A stretch of DNA of 16,173 nt from a bacterium UBP6_UBA1196 (lineage in GTDB: Bacteria; UBP6; UBA1177), in the NCBI GenBank assembly GCA_002310035.1, contig DBYC01000087.1, positions 13,245 to 29,417 on the forward strand, written 5' to 3'. Position 1 is the stretch's first letter. The number at the start of each line of letters is the position of its first letter. Positions 6,965-14,998 of this stretch are shown here, in pieces. The notes beneath the pieces were generated by a model. It was not told the origin of the DNA, did not search any database, and worked only from the letters and a program-made list of their open reading frames with translations. Made by a program: the position numbers and the translations under genes.

Positions 6965-8680
6965 ATGAAGTCCACTAAAATCCTTTTTACCGTTTTCATG
7001 CTCGTGCTTGCCATGGCGGCATGTTCCGGAAGCGGAAAGAACAATGAAGACTCGGAAAACCCGGACAATTCTGTCTCCGACGGCGATGTTTCCGACGACA
7101 GCACTCTTCCGGACGAAGAGGGCAACGACTCCGAAAATTCCGATGACAATCTGGAAAACATCGACGGAGACGAAGAACTGAACGATGTGGAAAACGACGG
7201 CGACACTCAGGACGAATTTGCAAAAAGCCCCGATTTCGAGGATCTCGAATGCGGCACAGCTTTCGGCGACATTGCCTGCGACTTCACCCTGCCGCTTGAA
7301 TCGGGCAAGTGGAATTTTGCCGAAAACTACTCGAAGAACGACAACTATCTTTTTGTTTTTTACCGTGCTAAAATTTCGTCAAGCAGGCAGATCTGGACAA
7401 GCGAACTTTACAATCTTTTCGACCTGACACCGAAAAACGTCACTTATTTTTTCCTTGTTGACACAAAAGACGGCAATGATGCAAAGGAAAAAATCCAGAC
7501 GATCAGGAATTCGATTGCGGAAGCGATTGATTTTAATGGCGATTCCTCGGTTGTAAAACAGATCCACCTTATTGAAAAACCGCTATCGGAAATAGATTCC
7601 TGGATAAACAAATGGCTGAATGACAACCAATCCGAATTTTTCTTCGGCATTGACCGCGAGCGCAGAATAAGGCAGGGCGGATCGTTTTCAAGCTGGAATT
7701 CCAACACGCTTCCTGTCGAATTCAAAAATCTCTACAAAGAGGCGGAACTTTACGATTACGAAAAGAAGATATCCGACTTTATCAAAGAAACTTCCGGAAG
7801 TTCAACAGTTTTCAAAGGCTTGCAAAATGTTCCATTCGAAGAGGAAGGATGGACGAAAGAGATCTTTTTCGATGTCGATTTCAAAGGGCTGAGCGGGACA
7901 GGCGAACTTTACATCCTGCTCGAACAGATCTGCGATAACCCGAAAAAATGCGAATGGGATCGCCTTGAAAGGCTTTTTCTCTGCGACGAAAAAGGGGAAA
8001 ACTGTGACACCGAAACCGGCCGCTGGATCACGACTTACGGAAGAAGCGGCAAATGGCTGACCGATATCACGCCGCTGAAACCTCTGTTCGAGAAAGACGG
8101 AAAATACAAATTCAGATTCACGGTCGACGGCGACTACTATGTCAACAACCTCGATTTCATTTTTGTAAAAAAAGAGGCCGAACAACCCATAAAACTGATT
8201 CCTCTCTTCAACCAGAGGGAACAGTTCGACGAAAACTACAATTCGCACTTCGAACCGCAGATTTTGAAAGAGGAAAATGTCAAAAAAGCTGAGATCTACG
8301 CTTTCATAACCGGCCACGGAAACGGTTCGGAAGAAGCCAACTGCGCCGAATTCTGCAGGTTTGAATCGGTTTTCACAGTCAACGGCAACGATTTTGAAAT
8401 CGATTTCAACAAAGCCGGGACCCGTGCAGGCTGTTTTGATGCCGTTATTGACGGCGTCGTACCGAATCAGTACGGCTCATGGCCTTTCGGACGCGCCGGA
8501 TGGTGTCCAGGACAGGATGTCAAACTCATAAAATTTGATGTTACTGATGCACTTGTCAGCGGCGAAAACACTTTCTCCTACGCAGGCTACCTTGACGGAG
8601 AAGTTTACACGCCTGTCGTCACCGACGAAAACGGCTACCGCGCAGAAGTCTATCTTTCGAGCTATCTTGTGATCTATTAG
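6965..8680 (+). CDS. PNGase F-like peptide-N-glycosidase lipoprotein with thioredoxin-like N-terminal domain
   Basis: The lipobox MAAC gives lipidated Cys20, followed by an acidic Asp/Glu/Ser/Asn linker (21-90). Residues 95-240 resemble a redoxin/thioredoxin-like fold (CGTAFGDIACDFTLPL, then YLFVFYR) but lack CxxC. Residues 290-571 match the two jelly-roll domains of peptide-N-glycosidase F, which removes N-glycans from glycoproteins. CEWDRL holds Asp332, matching catalytic Asp60 of PNGase F; NCAEFC holds Glu462, matching Glu206; RAGWCPG (510-516) is identical to the family motif. The equivalent of Glu118 is not obvious (FTVDGDYY region, 385-392). GAGGT at 6955-6959 precedes the ATG. The 50-base gap after the protease and lack of a terminator suggest one operon. 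Predicted role: outer-surface deglycosylation that exposes glycoproteins to proteolysis. Confidence 0.87.
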   Translation: MKSTKILFTVFMLVLAMAACSGSGKNNEDSENPDNSVSDGDVSDDSTLPDEEGNDSENSDDNLENIDGDEELNDVENDGDTQDEFAKSPDFEDLECGTAFGDIACDFTLPLESGKWNFAENYSKNDNYLFVFYRAKISSSRQIWTSELYNLFDLTPKNVTYFFLVDTKDGNDAKEKIQTIRNSIAEAIDFNGDSSVVKQIHLIEKPLSEIDSWINKWLNDNQSEFFFGIDRERRIRQGGSFSSWNSNTLPVEFKNLYKEAELYDYEKKISDFIKETSGSSTVFKGLQNVPFEEEGWTKEIFFDVDFKGLSGTGELYILLEQICDNPKKCEWDRLERLFLCDEKGENCDTETGRWITTYGRSGKWLTDITPLKPLFEKDGKYKFRFTVDGDYYVNNLDFIFVKKEAEQPIKLIPLFNQREQFDENYNSHFEPQILKEENVKKAEIYAFITGHGNGSEEANCAEFCRFESVFTVNGNDFEIDFNKAGTRAGCFDAVIDGVVPNQYGSWPFGRAGWCPGQDVKLIKFDVTDALVSGENTFSYAGYLDGEVYTPVVTDENGYRAEVYLSSYLVIY

Positions 8681-9660
8681 AAAAGATCCGAAACGAATTT
8701 GTAAATATTTGAAATTATCGAACCAAGCTGAAGGACCGCGTCCGTGTCGACCGAAGTGACCGTGCAGCCGGACTCTTTCACGCTGTCGCTCGCCTCGACC
8801 GCATCCACGCCGTTGCAGACATAGTAGCTGTTTGAAATTTCGGCTTCATCAAGAACTCCGTTGCCGTCGGCATCTGCGCCGCTCATGAATTTTTTGCCGC
8901 CGTTCGGGCAGTTTTCACCGGCCGCTTCGTCAACGACACTCATAAGCATGTCGCGTCCGTCGGAACCTGCTGCTCCAGGCTCGCCTGATTCACCCGGATC
9001 ACCGGCTTCGCCCTGCTCACCGCGTTCGCCTTTTTCTCCGTTTTCGCCGTCTTGGCCGACGATTTTGGATTCTCCGTCTTTGCCAGGTTCGCCATCTTTA
9101 CCGTTCAAAGTGACACCTGCACATACATAGGAAACCGAAACCGTCTCGAATGTGCCGTCTCCGTCGGAATCGGAACGGGTTTCGACCTTTTTGCCGCCGA
9201 CTTCGCAGTTTTTTCCGGCAGGTTCATCCGTTATGATGATTTCAGGTACCTTTCCGTCTGCGCCGTCTGCGCCGTCTGTGCCGTTTCCGTCGACAGAGAT
9301 AGTGATCGTGCCGTCCGTTCCCTTTACGCCGCATACCGGTGTCTCAGTCACCGTCTGATCGGCATCTATCGAATTGTCGCCGTCACATGAGAGTCCGCTT
9401 TTTATCGTCACGCAGCCGGCAGCCGGCGTGTTCATCATGGGAACAGCCACACCTTTACATCCATCCTCGCCGTTTTCGACGTCGCAGATATAAACTGACG
9501 CTTCATAATCCGAATTATCCGTATCGGAGAAAGTAACAAGTGTTCCGCCGTCCGGACATTTGTCATTATCGCCGGGTTTCAAATGGGTCGCATCGATCAC
9601 CCATTCTGCACAAAGCTGTCCGCAGACAAAAACGGAAAGCAATAAAATTAGTTTTTTCAT
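8677..9660 (-). CDS. Secreted collagen-like protein with EF-hand-like cysteine repeats (shorter paralogue)
   Basis: Type I signal peptide (1-18). Residues 19-140 hold diverged cysteine segments. Two modules (about 143-183 and 242-284) have the pattern EPAGxNC-xxGGKK ... DxDGxGxxD/E ... YVCxG, which I recognise as a DUF7151-like repeat with a calcium-loop-like Asp/Asn/Gly stretch. Between them lie collagen-like Gly-X-Y runs: four triplets at 187-198 and twelve at 202-237, the second rich in Glu, Lys and Asp. The C-terminus has ESGCT (296-300) followed by a short amphipathic segment instead of a clear membrane helix. Its ribosome-binding site AGGAGG (9665-9670) overlaps the stop codon of the upstream paralogue, so the two are co-expressed. 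Its stop overlaps that of the convergent PNGase gene. Probably a surface or extracellular structural/adhesive protein; ligand unknown. Confidence 0.85.
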   Translation of the reverse strand: MKKLILLLSVFVCGQLCAEWVIDATHLKPGDNDKCPDGGTLVTFSDTDNSDYEASVYICDVENGEDGCKGVAVPMMNTPAAGCVTIKSGLSCDGDNSIDADQTVTETPVCGVKGTDGTITISVDGNGTDGADGADGKVPEIIITDEPAGKNCEVGGKKVETRSDSDGDGTFETVSVSYVCAGVTLNGKDGEPGKDGESKIVGQDGENGEKGERGEQGEAGDPGESGEPGAAGSDGRDMLMSVVDEAAGENCPNGGKKFMSGADADGNGVLDEAEISNSYYVCNGVDAVEASDSVKESGCTVTSVDTDAVLQLGSIISNIYKFVSDLF

Positions 9661-9668
9661 AGAGCCTC

Positions 9669-10922
9669 CTAATTGCGGACTTTTTTAAACCCGAAAAACG
9701 CGCAGACAGCAACGAAAAGAGCGAAAAGCGCCGGGATCAAACTTCCGTTATCATCGACAGCGTCCAAAGAACAGCCGGTCGAAGAAGAAGTCAGTCCCGA
9801 TTCTTCCGCATCGCTTCCGTTGCATACATAATAAGTATTGTTTTCGCCGATTTCCTCTTCGTCAAGGATCCCGTTTCTGTTGGAATCAAGTCCGACAGAA
9901 ATTTTTTTGCCGCCTGAAACGCAGTTTTCGCCTTTCGGCTCGTCAACTACCGAAACCAGCGATGAAGCTCCGTCCTTGCCGTCAGGACCGGTGGCACCTG
10001 TGCTGCCAGCTTCGCCAGTATTGCCGGCTTCGCCTTTGTCGCCCTGCTCGCCGCGCTCGCCGTTGCAGACATATTTCGTATTTGCCGCGATGACCTCGTC
10101 GTCGTCAAGAACGAGGTTGCGGTTATTGTCGGTTCCGACCTCGATCTTGATTCCGCCGTTTTTGCAGTTCTCGCCGGCAGGCTCTTCGGAAGTTCTCGAA
10201 AACGCATCCTTGCCGGGTTCGCCTTTATCTCCGTCGTCGCCCTGATACTTGCCCGGTTTGCCGCCGCAGACATACCTTGTCTGTTTTTCATCTGTATCAA
10301 GAACTCCGTTGTTGTTCGAGTCAACTCCGTACTCTATTTTCACGCCGGGATTGTCGGGACAGTTCGTGCCTTTCGGCTCGTCATAAACATTTATGATCGA
10401 GCTGCTGCCGTTGCTGCCGTCACTGCCGTTGCAGACATATTTCGTATTTGCCGTGATGACCTCGTCGTCGTCAAGGATACCGTTGACAGTCAGATTGTCG
10501 AGCCCTGCCTCGATCTTGATTCCGCCGTTCTCACAGTCGCCGGCTTTACCTTCAAAAGTTGAAGTCCTTACAAGTGCGTCGGAACCGTCAGCTCCATTGC
10601 AGACAGGGACCTCGCTGCCGCCGACGTTGACCGTAATGCCGCCGAGAGAGCCGCAGAGTGCAGCGCCTTCCGTAACGGTGATCGTTGTCGATGCGCCGTC
10701 AGCACCGTCCTGACCATTGCAGACGAACTGAGTCTTTGTATTGTCGACTTCGCCTTCATCAAGAACTCCGCTTTCATTGTCATCCGTACCGACCTCGATT
10801 TTGATTCCGCCGTTGTCACACCCTTCGCCGGCATCGACAGCCGTAACCTTGACAAGCATGCCTGCCGCACAAACCGCGGAAAAACTCAAAACCACAGAAA
10901 AAATGGCAAAAATTTTTTTCAT
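9669..10922 (-). CDS. Secreted, membrane-anchored protein with five DUF7151-like repeats and collagen-like linkers
   Basis: The start at 10922 is chosen because AAGAGG lies 7 bases upstream and the product then begins with a standard signal peptide (MKKIFAIFS...AVCAA). A longer reading from 10982 adds a hydrophobic non-signal stretch without a ribosome-binding site. The 417-residue product has five repeats of about 45 residues (near 27-70, 122-166, 179-221, 245-288 and 326-369) with the pattern GxxCxxGGIKIExGxDxNxxGxLDxxEV ... YVCNG, plus a degenerate one (80-110). The DxNxNGxLDxxE stretch resembles an EF-hand calcium loop. Short Gly-X-Y runs separate them, the longest being 11 triplets (288-320). 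The end has SSTGCS (380-385), a membrane helix (394-411) and KKVRN, the layout of a C-terminal sorting signal with a conserved Cys. First gene of a two-gene operon with the shorter paralogue. Confidence 0.87.
   Translation of the reverse strand: MKKIFAIFSVVLSFSAVCAAGMLVKVTAVDAGEGCDNGGIKIEVGTDDNESGVLDEGEVDNTKTQFVCNGQDGADGASTTITVTEGAALCGSLGGITVNVGGSEVPVCNGADGSDALVRTSTFEGKAGDCENGGIKIEAGLDNLTVNGILDDDEVITANTKYVCNGSDGSNGSSSIINVYDEPKGTNCPDNPGVKIEYGVDSNNNGVLDTDEKQTRYVCGGKPGKYQGDDGDKGEPGKDAFSRTSEEPAGENCKNGGIKIEVGTDNNRNLVLDDDEVIAANTKYVCNGERGEQGDKGEAGNTGEAGSTGATGPDGKDGASSLVSVVDEPKGENCVSGGKKISVGLDSNRNGILDEEEIGENNTYYVCNGSDAEESGLTSSSTGCSLDAVDDNGSLIPALFALFVAVCAFFGFKKVRN
10059..10109. repeat. 51-bp direct repeat, copy 1 (inside a repeat-protein gene)
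   Basis: This segment is identical to 10425-10475 at 50 of 51 positions. It encodes the LDDDEVI...NTKYVCNG end of a DUF7151-like module. The copies are exactly 366 bases (122 codons) apart, so recombination between them would remove or add modules in frame. Confidence 0.9.
10425..10475. repeat. 51-bp direct repeat, copy 2
   Basis: Second copy of the repeat at 10059-10109, with one C/T difference. Flanking sequence encoding the start of each module (10138-10160 and 10507-10529) is also nearly the same, which points to recent duplication or gene conversion between two modules. Confidence 0.9.
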
Positions 10923-11014
10923 AATTAAACCTCTTAAAAAAATAAGAACAAAAAAGCTGGCGGCATTTTCTTTTAAAATCAACTAAATTTCAAGTTTTGA
11001 AGTGCTTTTTCGGC

Positions 11015-11053
11015 ACAAAAATCGAATACGAAGATTTTTTGTACGATTTTTGT
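11015..11053. repeat. Long imperfect inverted repeat in a divergent promoter region
   Basis: ACAAAAATCG (11015-11024) and CGATTTTTGT (11044-11053) are perfect ten-base arms. Inner bases TACGAA (11027-11032) and TTTGTA (11038-11043) extend the stem with one G-U pair after a two-base bulge. The right arm touches the -35 of the downstream promoter (11053-11058). It could be an operator for a dimeric regulator or an RNA hairpin if transcribed from further upstream. Confidence 0.6.
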
Positions 11054-11080
11054 TGAAAAAAAACTTTTTTGAGTTAAAAT
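11053..11080 (+). promoter_or_regulatory. Predicted sigma-70 promoter of the cysteine-rich lipoprotein gene
   Basis: TTGAAA (11053-11058), a 16-base spacer and TAAAAT (11075-11080) lie 55 bases before the start codon at 11136. The next bases are CCCTCCCGCGTTT, so transcription would start around 11086-11090 and yield a leader with GGAGG just before the ATG. Confidence 0.55.
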
Positions 11081-11135
11081 CCCTCCCGCGTTTCAGTTGA
11101 CTTTGACAATGAAGAGATAATTTTGGAGGTTTGAG

Positions 11136-11891
11136 ATGAAAAAAATGTTTTATGTTTTGACAGCTGTTGTTTTTCTGTTCGTCGCATGCGGAGAAGATCC
11201 GACAACAATCAAACCGCAACAGAACGATACCGATTCCGTTGCAGATGAAGATGCCGTTGATGATGAAGATGTATTTCAGGATAACGACACAGCAGAAGCT
11301 CAGGATTCTGATGCTGATGCCGACGAAGCCGACACCGAAAATCTCGACAAAATCTGCCAGACAGACAAAGAATGCGGAACAGGCAACATCTGTGTAAACC
11401 AGAAATGCCAGAAAGGCTGCACAAGCGACAGCGAATGTCCGACCGACCTTCAGTGCAACCAGGCACTCGGCCGCTGCCTTCTTATTTATGTTTCCGAGAG
11501 AGTCTGCCATCCGAACAACTGCCCGGCAGGCGGATGCTGCTATGCTGACAAAGGTCTTACCGGTCTTAAATGCGAGCGCGAGAATCCGTCGATCAACGTC
11601 TGCGGCGTATGCCCGCAGGGTCAGATCTACGACGGCAGCAACTGCATTGATGCACTCTGCTCGACAACGACAGACAACTGCCCGTCACTCAATTCAAGTT
11701 CCACCAACCCGCCGTCAAAATGCTTCAAATGCGAAAGCGACCACATCTGCAAAGCAAACACCACATCGTCGGGTTGCTCGGCAGGCGTAGTCATCAACGC
11801 AGCAAAGTGTGTTCCGGCAGGTCAGCAGTGTGTTGAAGGTGTAAGCGAATGCTGCTCCGGTATGCCTTGCGTCCAGGGTTACTGCTACTAA
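11136..11891 (+). CDS. Cysteine-rich lipoprotein with acidic linker
   Basis: No family is recognised as a whole. The signal peptide ends in FVAC (Cys18), and residues 19-70 are an Asp/Glu/Ala/Thr-rich linker. Residues 74-250 contain 28 cysteines. The first segment (74-114) follows DxxC-style disulfide spacing (CQTDKEC, CTSDSEC) like that seen in the eight-cysteine lipoprotein and the protease C-terminus in this window. The rest (CPAGGCC, CGVCPQGQ, ECCSGMPC) resembles other small extracellular disulfide domains. GGAGG lies 6-10 bases before the ATG. It is a single-gene unit with its own promoter and a strong terminator. It begins MKKMFY like the CAP lipoprotein. Likely surface-exposed; function unknown. 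Confidence 0.85.
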   Translation: MKKMFYVLTAVVFLFVACGEDPTTIKPQQNDTDSVADEDAVDDEDVFQDNDTAEAQDSDADADEADTENLDKICQTDKECGTGNICVNQKCQKGCTSDSECPTDLQCNQALGRCLLIYVSERVCHPNNCPAGGCCYADKGLTGLKCERENPSINVCGVCPQGQIYDGSNCIDALCSTTTDNCPSLNSSSTNPPSKCFKCESDHICKANTTSSGCSAGVVINAAKCVPAGQQCVEGVSECCSGMPCVQGYCY

Positions 11892-11913
11892 TCCGGTCAT
11901 CGGATCCTTTTTT

Positions 11914-11939
11914 AAACCCGGCCTCGTGCCGGGTTTTTT
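11914..11939 (+). terminator. Rho-independent terminator
   Basis: AAACCCGGC (11914-11922) pairs perfectly with GCCGGGTTT (11928-11936) around the loop CTCGT, followed by a T run to 11939. It lies 23 bases after the lipoprotein stop codon. On the minus strand the stem is followed by only three T residues and then A residues, so it probably acts in one direction. Confidence 0.93.
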
Positions 11940-11973
11940 GTTTTATGGAAATCAAAAAATTAAAATAAAAGAA

Positions 11974-12915
<942 letters not shown>

Positions 12916-13002
12916 ACTCCCTCCATTCATAAGACTGAAGATTTTAGCAGAATCGGAAAAAGTGTAAAGGAGGCGCAAAATAGATTTTTTCAAAAAATTG
13001 AG

Positions 13003-13008
13003 TATAAT
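13003..13008 (+). promoter_or_regulatory. Possible -10 element of the arylsulfotransferase operon
   Basis: A perfect TATAAT, 83 bases before the start codon at 13091. No good -35 lies at the right distance (ATAGAT at 17 bases), so use as a promoter is uncertain. The bases after it (ATTGCAGTTTTGACC) resemble those after two other promoter candidates in the window. Confidence 0.35.
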
Positions 13009-13019
13009 ATTGCAGTTTT

Positions 13020-13056
13020 GACCTCACCCCTAACCCCTCTCCATTGTGGAGATGGG
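13020..13056 (+). repeat. Dispersed-type palindromic repeat unit in a leader
   Basis: The unit reads GACCTCACCCC-TAACCCCTCTCC, then ATTGT, then GGAGATGGG. CCCCTCTCC (13034-13042) pairs with GGAGATGGG (13048-13056) except at one position. Intergenic elements with this CCCCTAACCCCTCTCC core recur in many unrelated bacterial genomes as far as I recall. Only one copy lies in this window, so its repeated nature cannot be shown here. Confidence 0.55.
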
Positions 13057-13090
13057 AACAAAAAGTGAGATCTCATTTAAAGAGGTTGAT

Positions 13091-14998
13091 ATGAAAAGAT
13101 TTTTTGTTTTAACGGCAATTTTGGTTGTGTTTTCAATGCTGGTTTCGTGCGGAGGAAGCGGCAAATCCGAGAACGACAGCGATAGCGAAACGAATGACAG
13201 CAGCGAAACCGACAGCGGTGAAACAACCGACGACGACACAGACTACGGAGAGGAAGGTGTTTCCGACACCGATCTGACAGGTTCCGTTTTCTCTATGCCG
13301 AAAATAAATCCGTCGGGCAATATTCCGCTCAGTGCCGAGATCCCGGTGAAAGCAGAAGGGATCGCGAAAGTAACGGTCAAAGTCGCCGACAAAGATGCAG
13401 ACAAAAAACCGTTCTCCCGCGAATACACGGTTTCAGGAGATGCAGCCGAAACTCTGCTGATCCCTGTCCTGGGGCTGTTTCCGGCATACAAAAACAAGGT
13501 GACCGCGACTGCTTTGGATGCAGGCGGAAAAACAGTCGATGAGAGAAATTTCGAAATAACGACATCGTCTCTTCCGAAAGATTTTCCGGCAATCGAACTG
13601 ACAGGCACGATCGATTCAGGCTGGACAATGGTCAACTGGCTGCGGACTCCGCGTTCCAGAACCGAGATGAACGGCATCGCGCTTGACGAGCACGGGCGTG
13701 TACGCTGGTATACCGACCTGCCGTTTCCAATATGTTTTCCGATAGTCATAAAAGACGATACTTTCTACTGCGGAGGCGGAGAAGAAGGTTCGCATGTGAC
13801 TAAATATGATTTTATGGGGCATGTTCTTGAAGATATCGATGTCACGCCGTTCGGTTACAAAAATGTGCACCACGAAATCTTCATCAAACCCGACGGCAAC
13901 TACCTTGTCGCTGTTGACAAGGCTGACGACGACTATATCGAAGACAGGATGATCGAGATCGACCCGCGGAATCTCGACCGGCTCCGCGGCGCATGGGATC
14001 TCAACAAAACTTTCCCTGATGTCGCCGATCTGTTCATCGACATGCAGCCGACAAGCACCAAAATTCCCGGCCAGACAAACAATCCGATCCACCACAACGC
14101 AATTTTCTACGACGAGTCCGACAACTCGATAATTGTCGGTTCTCAGACAGCCGGGATCGTGAAACTCAACCATGCAGGATACTTGAAATGGTATCTCGCG
14201 CCTCATCTTTTCGGACTTATCGACGATGCCGACGGTGACTTCAAAAGCGATTCTTTCACAGCCAACTACAATCCTGACGACCAGAAAACATGGGTAGGCA
14301 ACTACTCACAGAAAGAGGGTGACAAATTAGTTGCAGGTGAAAAATATGTCGATGAACGAGTTCCTATAAAAGGAAAACCTTATGAAGTCTATTCCGATTT
14401 TGAATTCTCATACCCGGAATTCTTCCTGACACCTCTTGACAAAAACGGAAAGGAGATCGAAGACCTGTCAGTCAAACAGGGTTTTGAGTCGCACGAGGAT
14501 TTCTCTTGGCCGTTCCGTGCTCACAATCCGACGATACTCAAAAACGGGAATCTGATGATTTTTGACAACGGTCTGGCGAGAAATTTCAGTTTTATTCCGA
14601 TTTCCCAGAAACATTTCAGCCGCGTAGTGGAATATAAAATAACTCCGGACAAGGATACTTACGGCGGAACGATCCAGCAGGTCTGGGAATATGTTCTGGA
14701 AGACGATCCTATGTGGTATTCGATGAGCATCATCGTAAGCGGCGCCAACGAACTTGAGAACGGCAACCGCCTCATAACCTCGGGCTCTCTCGGCTCTTCA
14801 TTCATTCCCGAAATGTTCAGAAGTGCATACGGAGACGGTCCTGTAGGAGCATTCATAGCTGAAATCGACCCCAAAGACAACACAGAAAAGAACAGAATAA
14901 AACTGGACAGATACATTGACGACGAATATCCGGTCAACGAATTTTCTGTTTTCCGCGCATACCGTTTTGAAATTTCGGCACAGCTGAGGAACAAATGA
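13091..14998 (+). CDS. Arylsulfotransferase (ASST)-like lipoprotein
   Basis: The start at 13091 is chosen for AGAGG six bases upstream and the standard signal peptide with lipobox LVSC (Cys20); a longer reading from 13046 starts in the palindromic repeat. Residues 21-60 are an acidic Asp/Ser/Thr/Glu linker. Residues 70-160 fit the N-terminal beta domain and 165-630 the beta-propeller of PAPS-independent arylsulfate sulfotransferases, which move sulfate between phenolic compounds in the periplasm. VHHEIF (His260/261), PIHHNAIFYD (His334/335) and RAHNP with FDNGLAR (His478) match the three active-site histidines as I recall them from E. coli (252, 356, 436). The expected active-site Arg is Gln352, at the same 18-residue spacing. 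A large insertion separates it from His478. First of three translationally close genes. Confidence 0.85.
   Translation: MKRFFVLTAILVVFSMLVSCGGSGKSENDSDSETNDSSETDSGETTDDDTDYGEEGVSDTDLTGSVFSMPKINPSGNIPLSAEIPVKAEGIAKVTVKVADKDADKKPFSREYTVSGDAAETLLIPVLGLFPAYKNKVTATALDAGGKTVDERNFEITTSSLPKDFPAIELTGTIDSGWTMVNWLRTPRSRTEMNGIALDEHGRVRWYTDLPFPICFPIVIKDDTFYCGGGEEGSHVTKYDFMGHVLEDIDVTPFGYKNVHHEIFIKPDGNYLVAVDKADDDYIEDRMIEIDPRNLDRLRGAWDLNKTFPDVADLFIDMQPTSTKIPGQTNNPIHHNAIFYDESDNSIIVGSQTAGIVKLNHAGYLKWYLAPHLFGLIDDADGDFKSDSFTANYNPDDQKTWVGNYSQKEGDKLVAGEKYVDERVPIKGKPYEVYSDFEFSYPEFFLTPLDKNGKEIEDLSVKQGFESHEDFSWPFRAHNPTILKNGNLMIFDNGLARNFSFIPISQKHFSRVVEYKITPDKDTYGGTIQQVWEYVLEDDPMWYSMSIIVSGANELENGNRLITSGSLGSSFIPEMFRSAYGDGPVGAFIAEIDPKDNTEKNRIKLDRYIDDEYPVNEFSVFRAYRFEISAQLRNK

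Noticed and set aside
7802..8317. 171-residue open frame on the minus strand
   Set aside because: It is antisense to the PNGase F-like domains and shows no start signal or family motif.
10059..10475. CRISPR-like array
   Set aside because: The repeats are coding, in frame and only two in number, with spacing set by protein modules.
8861..10870. Proline/serine-rich plus-strand open frames opposite the collagen-like genes
   Set aside because: They mirror the Gly-X-Y and Asp-rich codons of the real minus-strand genes, and lack start signals.
10923..10982. Longer N-terminus for the repeat protein (start at 10982)
   Set aside because: It would add 20 residues before a standard signal peptide; the good ribosome-binding site lies before the ATG at 10922.
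11940..11973. Terminator for the MoxR gene
   Set aside because: The AT-rich stretch lacks a convincing stem; the nearby hairpin at 11914-11936 has no T run on the minus strand.
12916..12993. Longer N-terminus for the MoxR protein (starts at 12930 or 12993)
   Set aside because: The GGAGGG site would then be coding, and the extra residues have no counterpart in the family.
13046..13090. Longer N-terminus for the arylsulfotransferase-like lipoprotein
   Set aside because: It would start inside the palindromic repeat and place a charged stretch before the signal peptide.
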